From a virus, in the IMG/VR virus record IMGVR_UViG_3300034418_005398, positions 1 through 62,697 of that record: a stretch of DNA of 62,697 nucleotides; one strand, written 5' to 3'. The stretch's first letter is position 1. Each line of letters opens with the position of its first letter. The position numbers and the translations under genes were made by a program. Under the pieces are notes generated by a model that worked only from the letters and a program-made list of their open reading frames with translations, searched no databases and was not told the origin of the DNA. This document shows positions 1 to 6,422 of this stretch, piece after piece.

Positions 1-17
1 CCTCTGCAACAAACGGC

Positions 18-41
18 GTGATAGTAGTTAAGTGATAGTAA
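18..41. repeat. GTGATAGTA double repeat (copy at the junction)
   Basis: GTGATAGTA occurs twice with a 14-base period and is followed by A. The same unit is found at 383-406 and at 62641-62664 (this same copy seen at the other end). Twelve-base-period variants lie at 61693-61713 and 61808-61829, and a half copy at 800-809. Each complete copy has the motif CGGCNNGCCTCT 7-12 bases to its left. Function unknown. Confidence 0.8.
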
Positions 42-66
42 GAAAAAAAAGGGGGGCCGAAGCCCC
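42..66 (-). terminator. Intrinsic terminator after the 68-aa gene
   Basis: Read on the minus strand this is a GGGGC stem, a TTCG tetraloop, a GCCCC stem and then a run of eight T. It lies just downstream of the stop codon of the gene at 72-278. It also lies, across the circular junction, upstream of the minus-strand gene at 61875-62546, so it separates the two transcription units. The same structure recurs at 406-429. Confidence 0.85.
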
Positions 67-71
67 GTGCG

Positions 72-278
72 TCATAGGTTCTTTTCGGCCGTCGCTTCTA
101 GCATAACTAGTTCGGGTAGCTTGTCTGACCCTAGTAGTCGCCATAGATCCGCGCGACCCCTTGCAATGCACTCCATTTCGTCGCGCATCCACCCTAGGGC
201 TTCTGTTTTGTGCAAGAAAAGGGGGGACTCGTATACGGACTCAAGTCCGGTCTGTACTGTAACGTAGAAAGTAAACAT
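72..278 (-). CDS. Small hypothetical protein (68 aa)
   Basis: I do not recognise this protein. It starts MFTFYVTVQTG and contains a Trp- and Glu-rich middle (GWMRDEMECIARGRADLW). No signal peptide or membrane segment is visible. The start is well supported by GGAGG four bases before the ATG. It stands alone between an upstream regulatory segment, which carries a GCTAACAC/GTGTTAGC inverted repeat, and its own terminator at 42-66. A short, separately controlled gene beside the putative control region is typical of early host-takeover genes, but that is inference. Confidence 0.7.
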   Translation of the reverse strand: MFTFYVTVQTGLESVYESPLFLHKTEALGWMRDEMECIARGRADLWRLLGSDKLPELVMLEATAEKNL

Positions 279-306
279 GGTACCTCCGGGGGTAAGTTAG
301 TTACCT

Positions 307-330
307 GGCTAACACCACACGTGTTAGCTG
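307..330. promoter_or_regulatory. Inverted repeat GCTAACAC / GTGTTAGC upstream of the 68-aa gene
   Basis: The arms GCTAACAC and GTGTTAGC are separated by CACAC and lie about 30 bases upstream of the start codon at 278. The arms resemble those of the GGCTAAC-NN-GTTAGCC palindromes of the right arm, but the spacing differs. It could be an operator or an mRNA leader hairpin. Confidence 0.55.
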
Positions 331-336
331 GAGTCA

Positions 337-364
337 ATACTACACAGATCGGCGCGCTCGGCAA
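337..364 (-). promoter_or_regulatory. Candidate sigma70-type promoter for the 68-aa gene
   Basis: On the minus strand TTGCCG (359-364) and TAGTAT (337-342) are 16 bases apart. The -35 hexamer lies inside the GGCTTGCCG part of the bipartite repeat. The match is moderate, so this is a candidate only. Confidence 0.35.
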
Positions 365-382
365 GCCTCTACGCGGCGGCGC

Positions 383-406
383 GTGATAGTAGTTAAGTGA
401 TAGTAA
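383..406. repeat. GTGATAGTA double repeat (second copy)
   Basis: This has the same sequence as the junction copy, GTGATAGTA twice with a 14-base period. The partner motif CGGCAAGCCTCT lies at 359-370. The unit directly follows, on the minus strand, the terminator at 406-429, as at the other copies. Confidence 0.8.
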
Positions 407-429
407 TAAAAAAGGGGGCCGAAGCCCCC
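406..429 (-). terminator. Intrinsic terminator after the 79-aa gene
   Basis: The minus-strand stem is GGGGGC/GCCCCC with a TTCG loop, followed by a T-rich tract. It lies seven bases past the stop codon of the gene at 437-676. It is nearly identical to the terminator at 42-66. Confidence 0.85.
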
Positions 430-436
430 GAGCGAG

Positions 437-676
437 TTAATCTTCTAAGCCTTCGATTTCGGCTTCGACGAAATGCTTACCCTTTACTCGACAGATGCCG
501 CGAAGCATTCGCGCCAGTTGGGAATCAGTCATGAATCCGACAGCTTCATCCTGCTTTTCTTCGCTATACCAAATTGCGTCTTGCGCGTAGCGCATTAGCT
601 TATTGCTAGCGGCGTCGTTCAAGCATTCTGCGGACTCGGTGGTTACTACGGTGGTACCAAAATTTAAAGTAATCAT
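437..676 (-). CDS. Small hypothetical protein (79 aa)
   Basis: I do not recognise this protein. It begins MITLNFGTTVVTTESAE and ends in an acidic tail (EAEIEGLED). It looks soluble, with no membrane segment. I prefer the ATG at 676, which has a GAAGCGAG stretch at Shine-Dalgarno distance, over a GTG three codons upstream. It forms a single-gene transcription unit closed by the terminator at 406-429 and reads away from the structural operon that starts at 944. The placement resembles small early genes, but function cannot be assigned. Confidence 0.65.
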   Translation of the reverse strand: MITLNFGTTVVTTESAECLNDAASNKLMRYAQDAIWYSEEKQDEAVGFMTDSQLARMLRGICRVKGKHFVEAEIEGLED

Positions 677-943
677 AACATTCACTCGCTTCTGTTAGTT
701 AGTTAGTGTCCCGCCCCGTCGGGGGAGGGGGGTATGTCCGGGTTGCCCTGAACATGTTTGTAGTAGAGCACGGGGGGTGGGTCCATGTCCACCCACGCAG
801 TGATAGTAGACGTACCCCGTATATCGCAAGGCTCATTTTTATTGACTTATAAATTTTGGGTTTATATATTTCATTTCCCAACGACCGGCGCGTAAAATTT
901 TTCCGGCCAAAATTTTGGGGTTATAGAATTTATAGGAGGCAAT
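677..943. other. Divergent intergenic control region
   Basis: No gene is seen here. The stretch separates the divergent genes starting at 676 (minus) and 944 (plus). It contains a GC-rich palindrome near 715-727 (CCCCGTCGGGG), a hairpin with arms GTGGGT and ACCCAC around 776-795, a half copy of the GTGATAGTAG repeat at 800-809, the structural-operon promoter at 842-870, and an imperfect direct repeat AAATTTTGGG at 851-871 and 910-931. Confidence 0.6.
842..870 (+). promoter_or_regulatory. Sigma70-type promoter of the plus-strand (structural) operon
   Basis: TTGACT (842-847), a 17-base spacer and TATATT (865-870) closely match the bacterial housekeeping consensus in an AT-rich context. Transcription would start near 877, giving a leader of about 67 bases before the first gene at 944. 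It is the only strong plus-strand promoter found ahead of the terminase genes, so it probably drives the packaging, lysis and tail genes with host RNA polymerase. Confidence 0.65.
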
Positions 944-1228
944 GTGATTGATCTGGTAACGCTGCATAAGAAGCTAGGCTGCAAGAAAAACTTAGGCAAC
1001 TTCTTAAACTCAACAGCATATCGGCAGTGTGTGGATGCGTTGCATAGACGCGGGCTGATGATGACCGAGATTATGGTGTATGTTCGCCCGGCAAAAAACA
1101 CGCCGTCACTGCGTAGAGTACATCCGGTGGTTGCGTTAGAATACCTGCGATGGGCTGATTACGACCGGTATATTGGCCAAGCATTTAGACTGGTGGCAAA
1201 GAATGAAGACTCCGCTGATAACGAGTGA
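944..1228 (+). CDS. KilA-N-like small protein (94 aa)
   Basis: The protein reads MIDLVTLHKKLG, then a Lys-rich helix, then LRRVHPVVALEYLRWADYDRYIGQAFRL near the C-terminus. That last stretch resembles the second half of KilA-N domains, a DNA-binding fold common in phages, where a (V)HP..A...A.W pattern recurs. The domain call is tentative. The start is GTG at 944, preceded by AGGAGG; the ATG two bases upstream runs straight into a stop. It is the first gene of the structural operon and its 3' end overlaps the terminase small subunit by 26 bases. It may act as a regulator or in packaging recognition. Confidence 0.65.
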   Translation: MIDLVTLHKKLGCKKNLGNFLNSTAYRQCVDALHRRGLMMTEIMVYVRPAKNTPSLRRVHPVVALEYLRWADYDRYIGQAFRLVAKNEDSADNE

Positions 1229-1709
1229 GTTAGATATAGAGGCCGTCGCGGTAGAGGTCGCCAGAAATGAGGCGGGAGCACGCTTGCCGATAGGGGAGCT
1301 TTTGGCTCAAATAGGTGTGCCGGAAGATTACTTCGTCAATTTGTCAAAAGACCCTGTGTTTAAGCGCAAGGTCAAGAAGCTAAAGAAACAGATCGAAGAC
1401 GACGGCGTTAGCTTCCAGATGAAGTCGCACATTTCTGCGGAAGCAAGTATCCCCACCGTGCACCGACTAGTAAACCACCCAGACACACCCCCGATGGCTG
1501 TGCTAAAAGGGATGGAACTGCTGGTTCGCTGGGCCAATCTGGAGCCTAAACCAAGCCAAGAGCAACAAGGCTCAGGGTTTTCTCTCAATATCAACTTAGG
1601 TAGCCCCGACCAAAACATACAAATCACAGCGAACGCACCCGCAAAGCAGGAGTTGCCTGCGATAGATGCGGACTATGAGAAGGTGGACAGCGAGGGGTTA
1701 TGGGACTAG
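1203..1709 (+). CDS. terS: Terminase small subunit (probable)
   Basis: This 168-residue protein lies directly upstream of, and overlaps by 10 bases, the large terminase gene, the usual place for the DNA-recognition subunit. The N-terminal half has a helix-turn-helix-like pattern (LPIGELLAQIGVPEDYFVN), followed by a basic helix (KRKVKKLKKQIEDDG) and an oligomerisation-type helical region. The C-terminal third is Gln- and Asn-rich, with an acidic end (DADYEKVDSEGLWD) suited to contacting the large subunit. I chose ATG 1203 because it gives the smaller overlap with the preceding gene. Identification rests on context and architecture rather than a diagnostic motif. Confidence 0.75.
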   Translation: MKTPLITSELDIEAVAVEVARNEAGARLPIGELLAQIGVPEDYFVNLSKDPVFKRKVKKLKKQIEDDGVSFQMKSHISAEASIPTVHRLVNHPDTPPMAVLKGMELLVRWANLEPKPSQEQQGSGFSLNINLGSPDQNIQITANAPAKQELPAIDADYEKVDSEGLWD

Positions 1710-3145
1710 CTATAGAGAAGGTCGATTTTACGCCGCCAAAGAGCCTGATTCCGTTTTTTACCTCCGAGAAGTTCATCTCTTTACAGCTGGGGCCGGTGGG
1801 AAGTACAAAAACTAGCGCGGGGATTATGAAAATCGCGTACCACGCGAAGCAAATGCACCCGTCTAGGGACGGCATACGGCGGTCTAGGGCCGTTTGGGTG
1901 CGGAACACGCGCCAAATGCTCTGGGATACCTCTATACAGGACTTTCTGAAGTGGTTTCCTGACGGGTTGGCGGGCAATCTGGCCAAGACCGAGATGAAAT
2001 ACACCCTAAAATTCGACGATGTGGAGTGCGAAGTGTTGTTTAGGGGGCTTGACGACTCCAACGACGTGCGGCGACTGCTCTCGCTACAGGCCAGCTTCGC
2101 AATTTTTGACGAATTTAGGGAGATAAACCCCGATGTTTTCTCTACGATGCAAGGTCGTCTAGGCCGTTACCCCGACAAGTTGCTGGTTCCGCCGTCGCCG
2201 GGCAAGCATAACGGCGGTTGTGTCAAAGATGATGGGAGTAGTAACGCGTTGTTGTGGGGCATGTCCAACCCGCCGGACGCAGATACGTTTTGGGAGCAGT
2301 ATTTTACCGATCCACCGGACAATGCGGCGGTTTTTACTCAGCCCAGCGGGATGAGTGAGGACGCCGACTGGTTACAGTACCTGCCCGACGGGTATTACGA
2401 GAACTTGGCCGAGTCTAACGACGAGGACTGGGTGGACGTGTATGTGCACTCTAAGTTTGGCAAGAGTTTGGCCGGTAAACCGGTGTTTAGGAGCTTCGAC
2501 TCGGAGTTTCATGTGGCGAAGGAGCCTATTAAGCCACTGGTGGACGAGAACTACCCGCTAATTATAGGGATGGACTTCGGGCTGACGCCCGCTTGTACCA
2601 TAAGTCAGCAAGATTCGCGAGGGCGTTTTTTAACGCTGGCCGAGCTTACCTCAGATGGCATGGGGATACTACGGTTTTGTCGAGAGATGCTTCGTCCACT
2701 TTTGACTAACGATTTTCCCGGTTTTCCTGTTATAGTTATAGGCGATCCCGCTGGCGCACAGCGTGCACAGACGGACGAGCGGTCCGTATTTGATGTGCTG
2801 AAAGCTGAAGGTTTTACAGCGGTGCCTGCAAGAACCAACTCCGTAACGGCGCGCATTGCTGCTGTAGAAAACCTTTTGGGTGGCGCTTTAGATACTGGCC
2901 CTAGACACCTCATAGACCCTAGCTGTAAGCGGCTCATAACGGCGCTGAGAAGCGGGTATAGGTATAAGGTGAAGCAAAACGGGGAAGTTGAGCCTAAACC
3001 CGAGAAAAACTCCCACTCGCACATAGCGGATGCACACCAGTACGCGGCACTCCATGTAGATCAGATATTTGGCGGTGCCTATGACCGCTTGATGCGGCAA
3101 GGACAACGGCGTATTGTACCTGCTAATATGGGGGCGTGGACTTAA
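1700..3145 (+). CDS. terL: Terminase large subunit (ATPase-nuclease)
   Basis: This is the packaging motor that translocates and cuts concatemeric DNA at the portal. The Walker A-like loop is GPVGSTKT (residues 31-38), with T replacing the usual second G. The Walker B is AIFDEF (about 135). The RNase H-like nuclease domain shows the expected acidic residues in MDFG (about 291), VIGDPAG (about 346) and IADAHQYAAL (about 442). At 481 residues it has normal length. It overlaps the small-subunit gene and is followed by three genes for tiny basic proteins. Both catalytic domains look intact. Confidence 0.95.
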   Translation: MGLAIEKVDFTPPKSLIPFFTSEKFISLQLGPVGSTKTSAGIMKIAYHAKQMHPSRDGIRRSRAVWVRNTRQMLWDTSIQDFLKWFPDGLAGNLAKTEMKYTLKFDDVECEVLFRGLDDSNDVRRLLSLQASFAIFDEFREINPDVFSTMQGRLGRYPDKLLVPPSPGKHNGGCVKDDGSSNALLWGMSNPPDADTFWEQYFTDPPDNAAVFTQPSGMSEDADWLQYLPDGYYENLAESNDEDWVDVYVHSKFGKSLAGKPVFRSFDSEFHVAKEPIKPLVDENYPLIIGMDFGLTPACTISQQDSRGRFLTLAELTSDGMGILRFCREMLRPLLTNDFPGFPVIVIGDPAGAQRAQTDERSVFDVLKAEGFTAVPARTNSVTARIAAVENLLGGALDTGPRHLIDPSCKRLITALRSGYRYKVKQNGEVEPKPEKNSHSHIADAHQYAALHVDQIFGGAYDRLMRQGQRRIVPANMGAWT

Positions 3146-3212
3146 CCCTTGGATAAATGCCCGGTTACGGGTTACAATCGCCCATAAGTTTGAGTGTACA
3201 AAGGGGCACGCG

Positions 3213-3497
3213 ATGGCGGACAAACCCATTCGGCGCACTACGGGGAAAGGCGGCAACTACCGCAAGACCAAAGCGGGCGCAGGCATGACGAAGAAAGGCG
3301 TCGCCGCGTACCGTAAGGCTAACCCCGGCTCTAAGTTGAAGACAGCGGTTACCGGCAAGGTTAAGGCCGGTAGTAAGGACGCTAAACGCCGAAAATCGTT
3401 TTGTGCGCGCTCCGCAGGGCAAATGAAAGATTTTCCCAAAGCCGCTAAAGACCCCAATTCACGGCTACGACAGGCTAGAAGAAGGTGGAAGTGCTAA
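3213..3497 (+). CDS. Highly basic mini-protein (94 aa)
   Basis: This small protein is rich in Lys, Arg and Gly (for example RRTTGKGGNYRKTKAGAGM and KDAKRRKSFCARSAGQMKD). Proteins of this kind occur in phages near the terminase, and I recall them only as an uncharacterised domain family. The strong positive charge implies nucleic-acid binding. I chose the ATG at 3213, which has an AAGGGG ribosome site, over an upstream start lying in the large-terminase end. Its stop overlaps the next start (TAATG), so translation is probably coupled. Confidence 0.75.
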   Translation: MADKPIRRTTGKGGNYRKTKAGAGMTKKGVAAYRKANPGSKLKTAVTGKVKAGSKDAKRRKSFCARSAGQMKDFPKAAKDPNSRLRQARRRWKC

Positions 3498-3652
3498 TGG
3501 CTAAGCGAGGTTTGTACGCAAATATCCATGCTAAACGTAAGCGCATTAAGGCCGGTTCCGGCGAAAAAATGCGCAAGCCGGGAGCGAAAGGCGCGCCTAC
3601 TGCTAAGGCGTTCAAGAAATCCGCGAAAACCGCTAAGCGAGGCAAGCGATGA
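3497..3652 (+). CDS. Lys/Arg-rich mini-protein (51 aa)
   Basis: This 51-residue protein begins MAKRGLYANIHAKRKRIKAG and is basic throughout, with no acidic cluster and no hydrophobic segment. Start and stop overlap its neighbours (TAATG upstream, ATGA downstream), which supports a real, co-translated gene. The opening MAKRGLYANIHAKRKRI is a pattern I associate with small phage proteins of unknown role. A DNA-condensing or packaging-associated function is plausible from charge and position only. Confidence 0.75.
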   Translation: MAKRGLYANIHAKRKRIKAGSGEKMRKPGAKGAPTAKAFKKSAKTAKRGKR

Positions 3653-3828
3653 TGAAGAAAGGATACAAGGCTGGCGGCAAAGTCGCGGCCTTTAAACCAT
3701 GTAAAGGGTGCCCAACTCCCGCTAAATGTAAGAAAGCGGGCAAATGCTTAGCAAAAGCTAAGCCTAAGACGAAGGCCAAGCCAAAAGGCTACATGTGCGG
3801 CGGTCGCGTGCACAAAGGCAAAAAGTAA
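3649..3828 (+). CDS. Cys-rich basic mini-protein (59 aa)
   Basis: This Lys-rich peptide contains a cysteine cluster, CKGCPTPAKCKKAGKC, and a further CGG near its end, so it could bind a metal ion. Translation can start at either of two consecutive ATG codons (3649 or 3652). The first overlaps the stop of the preceding gene. With its two upstream neighbours it forms a tight trio of basic mini-genes after the large terminase gene. Function unknown; nucleic-acid binding is inferred. Confidence 0.7.
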   Translation: MMKKGYKAGGKVAAFKPCKGCPTPAKCKKAGKCLAKAKPKTKAKPKGYMCGGRVHKGKK

Positions 3829-3863
3829 GGCGCAGGGGCACCCCCTAACGAGGAGCATAGCCG

Positions 3864-4271
3864 ATGGCTGCTGGTATCACAGTTGCCCCCGCGACGCTTA
3901 ATTTTAGCGTCCGCAAAGGGTCTACACTTAGGCGCACTATAACTTGGTATTCTGACCCTGTGTGGCTTGACGCACAGGAAACCAAGATTGACGAAGATAA
4001 CTCTACGCCGCTAAATTTAACCGGCTACACAGGCCGCATGCAGGTGCGCGACAAGCGCACTGGCACGCTTGTGTACACGTTAACGACTGAAAACGGCGGG
4101 CTATCGTTTGGTGGCGCCGCAGGGACGATCACGTTCTATTTAAGCGACGCGGACACCGACACACCTGCCTACGACAAGTGCAAGTACGACTTAGAAGTAA
4201 TCGACACTATAGGAGACGTCATTCCGCTGATCGCCGGCGCCTTTGTTCTTGTTGACCAAGTGACGGTGTAG
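3864..4271 (+). CDS. Tail/fibre-associated beta-domain protein (135 aa)
   Basis: The sequence (APATLNFSVRKGSTLRRTITW, LTGYTGRMQVRDKRTG, GTITFYLSDADTD) has the look of small beta-sandwich proteins found at the start of phage fibre or baseplate clusters, similar to the N-terminal domain of BppU-type proteins. There is an AACGAGGAG ribosome site ahead of the ATG. It begins the first fibre cluster, two bases before the next gene. It could be an adaptor or connector for the fibres that follow; the exact role is not visible. Confidence 0.6.
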   Translation: MAAGITVAPATLNFSVRKGSTLRRTITWYSDPVWLDAQETKIDEDNSTPLNLTGYTGRMQVRDKRTGTLVYTLTTENGGLSFGGAAGTITFYLSDADTDTPAYDKCKYDLEVIDTIGDVIPLIAGAFVLVDQVTV

Positions 4272-4272
4272 C

Positions 4273-5208
4273 ATGAGCGGGGTAGTTACTACAACGGATA
4301 ATAGTGTTTTAGTCACTATAGACGAGTCTGCCCAGACTGTTTCTTCGGTAGATTCTGAGTATGTTGTAATTCCGCGCGACACTGTTAGCGTCGTTGCGCC
4401 GGTCAATACAGTAAACATTAGCGCGGGCGAGGTTACTGCTGGCAACGTTATTACGTTTACTAACAAGACGCTTACAGACTACTCTAACGTAGTCCACGCC
4501 AATCAGCTGCATCTGCGGGTCAAGGCGCTGGAGAATATCTCTAAAGGCCAGCCCGTGCGGTACGGCGGCTACAATCCCGGCGAGCAAGCGGAAGAAGTTT
4601 ATCTAGCTAATAACACGTTAGATGTAGCTATCGGCATCGCCGAGGCGGACATAAGCCAAGGCAGTTTTGGTCTCGTCGTGTCCCACGGCACGACTCAAGG
4701 CGTAGATACAAGTGTATATACAGAAGGCACGATTCTTTACCCCGACGCGTCTGGTGGGCTTACCGCGACGCCTCCGGCTACTGGGTACCAGCAGCCTTTG
4801 GCGTTTGTTCTGCGGTCTCAGCAAAACAACGGCGTACTGCTCGTTTCGGCGGGCTATCCCAAGCAAGACACGGCAGATATTCGCGGCATTTCTTCGTTTA
4901 TGCAAACATTGCTGGACGATTTAGACGCCGCTACTGCTAGGTCTACATTAGGCATCCCTGCGGATATATTGTCTCAGACAATAGCTGATACTTTATATGA
5001 ACCGCTTATAGCAGAAATAAATAGACAGACTTTTTACAGGCAAGCAACAGCGCCTAGTGGTGGAACGTACCGAGAAGGTGATATATGGTACGATACAGTG
5101 AACGAAGATATGTACTTTTACAGGGAAATATCTTCAAATGTGTTTAATTGGGTTTTATTTTCAACAGGCACGACTGATTCTGACACCTTAGACGGAGGGG
5201 CTTACTAA
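4273..5208 (+). CDS. Tail fibre protein (311 aa)
   Basis: A Thr/Val-rich N-terminal region is followed by a beta-rich domain (KALENISKGQPVRYGGY, AIGIAEADISQGSFGLVV) of the kind used in phage tail fibres and virion appendages. Near the C-terminus APSGGTYREGDIWYDT is a typical fibre motif. It ends DTLDGGAY, closely matching the end of the next protein (ATIDGGTY). The stop overlaps the next ATG. Probably part of the host-recognition apparatus; which position it takes is unknown. Confidence 0.7.
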   Translation: MSGVVTTTDNSVLVTIDESAQTVSSVDSEYVVIPRDTVSVVAPVNTVNISAGEVTAGNVITFTNKTLTDYSNVVHANQLHLRVKALENISKGQPVRYGGYNPGEQAEEVYLANNTLDVAIGIAEADISQGSFGLVVSHGTTQGVDTSVYTEGTILYPDASGGLTATPPATGYQQPLAFVLRSQQNNGVLLVSAGYPKQDTADIRGISSFMQTLLDDLDAATARSTLGIPADILSQTIADTLYEPLIAEINRQTFYRQATAPSGGTYREGDIWYDTVNEDMYFYREISSNVFNWVLFSTGTTDSDTLDGGAY

Positions 5209-6419
5209 TGGCTCAGACTATTAAGATTAAACGAAGTACTGGGTCTTCAGCCCCATCTACTTTGGCACAGGGCGAACTGGCTTATTCAGCAGGTTCGGAT
5301 ACTTTTTACGTTGGTAGCCCATCTGCGGCTAACACACCTATCGCTGTCGGCGGTGCTATTAAAAACAACGCAGGTACGCCTGTGCTGGCTACCGGCATCA
5401 CCAAGGCCGAGATACAACAGCTACTTGATCTTGAAGTAGGCGTTGACATAGACGCGGCTGGAACTGATAACTCCACAGACGTTACGCTGATTGGCGCGTA
5501 CGACTACATCTCCCTTTCTGGGCAGCAGATCACGGTAGCGCAGGTTGACCTATCGACAGACGTTACCGGCACGCTGGGCATTAGTAACGGCGGTACCGGC
5601 GCTACAACTGCGTCTGGCGCTAGGACTGCGCTTGGCTTGGCTATCGGCACTAACGTACAGGCGTACGACGCCGGCCTCGCCGACATCGCCGGTCTATCCG
5701 TTACTGACGGAAACATCATCGTCGGCAACGGCACTAACTGGGTCGCTGAGTCTGGTGCTACGGCTCGTGCATCGCTTGGTCTGGCTATTGGCACTGATGT
5801 ACTCGCTTACGACGCCAACCTACAGTCGTTTGTTAGTGCCTTCACCTTGCCCACAACTGACGGCTCTAGCGGCCAAGTTCTTACCACTAACGGGTCGGGC
5901 GCACTCAGTTTTGCTAGCGTGTCTATCACAGACGAAGACGTTAGCGTTGCTAACCTCCGAACTCGTTTGGGGCAGATCAGCGACAGCACTACAATCGGTG
6001 ATGCTACTGATGTAACCATGACCTTCTCTGGTGGCGTAATCGTTACTGGCGACTTGACGGTTAATGGCACAACTACCACGATCAACACCGAGACGTTAAC
6101 TGTTGATGACAACATCATTGTTCTCAATAACAACGTCACAGGCACGCCATCAGAGAACTCTGGTATCGAGGTTGAGCGAGGCACCAGCACCAACGTCCTG
6201 TTCCGCTGGAATGAGACTAACGACCGCTGGGAGTTCACTAACGACGGGTCTACGTACTACAATATCCCGATCAGCAGCGAATACACCAACAACGATGGTG
6301 ACATTACCGCTGTTACTGTATCGTCTACTGACGGCAGTATTTCAGGCGTTGGCACCGGCACGACTGGCGCTATTTCGTTCGATCTGGAAGTTGCAACCAT
6401 CGACGGTGGAACTTACTAA
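5208..6419 (+). CDS. Tail fibre with Mtd-like N-terminal domain (403 aa)
   Basis: The start AQTIKIKRSTGSSAPS followed by LAQGELAYS matches the N-terminal domain seen in major tropism determinant (Mtd)-like fibres. The middle has repeats of the form ALGLAIGTxVxAYDAxL, a common fibre shaft pattern, and then a beta-rich stretch with TVNGTTTTINTETLTVDDN. The protein ends in ATIDGGTY. It belongs to an adhesin cluster and was probably shaped by duplication. No reverse transcriptase is present, so a diversity-generating system is not supported. Confidence 0.75.
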   Translation: MAQTIKIKRSTGSSAPSTLAQGELAYSAGSDTFYVGSPSAANTPIAVGGAIKNNAGTPVLATGITKAEIQQLLDLEVGVDIDAAGTDNSTDVTLIGAYDYISLSGQQITVAQVDLSTDVTGTLGISNGGTGATTASGARTALGLAIGTNVQAYDAGLADIAGLSVTDGNIIVGNGTNWVAESGATARASLGLAIGTDVLAYDANLQSFVSAFTLPTTDGSSGQVLTTNGSGALSFASVSITDEDVSVANLRTRLGQISDSTTIGDATDVTMTFSGGVIVTGDLTVNGTTTTINTETLTVDDNIIVLNNNVTGTPSENSGIEVERGTSTNVLFRWNETNDRWEFTNDGSTYYNIPISSEYTNNDGDITAVTVSSTDGSISGVGTGTTGAISFDLEVATIDGGTY

Positions 6420-6422
6420 TCT

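Larger units (their letters stand above)
1..74. repeat. Terminal direct repeat, left copy (circular assembly overlap)
   Basis: These 74 bases are identical to 62624-62697, so the two ends join into a circle of 62,623 unique bases. The repeat ends at the stop codon of the small minus-strand gene at 72-278. It carries an intrinsic terminator and one copy of the GTGATAGTA double repeat. An overlap this short is typical of an assembler closing a circular or circularly permuted genome. A true 74-bp physical terminal repeat is less likely. Confidence 0.9.

Noticed and set aside
3828-3863. GC-rich AGGGG/CCCCT structure as a terminator
   Set aside because: The loop is only two bases and no T-tract follows; it probably overlaps the ribosome site region of the next gene.
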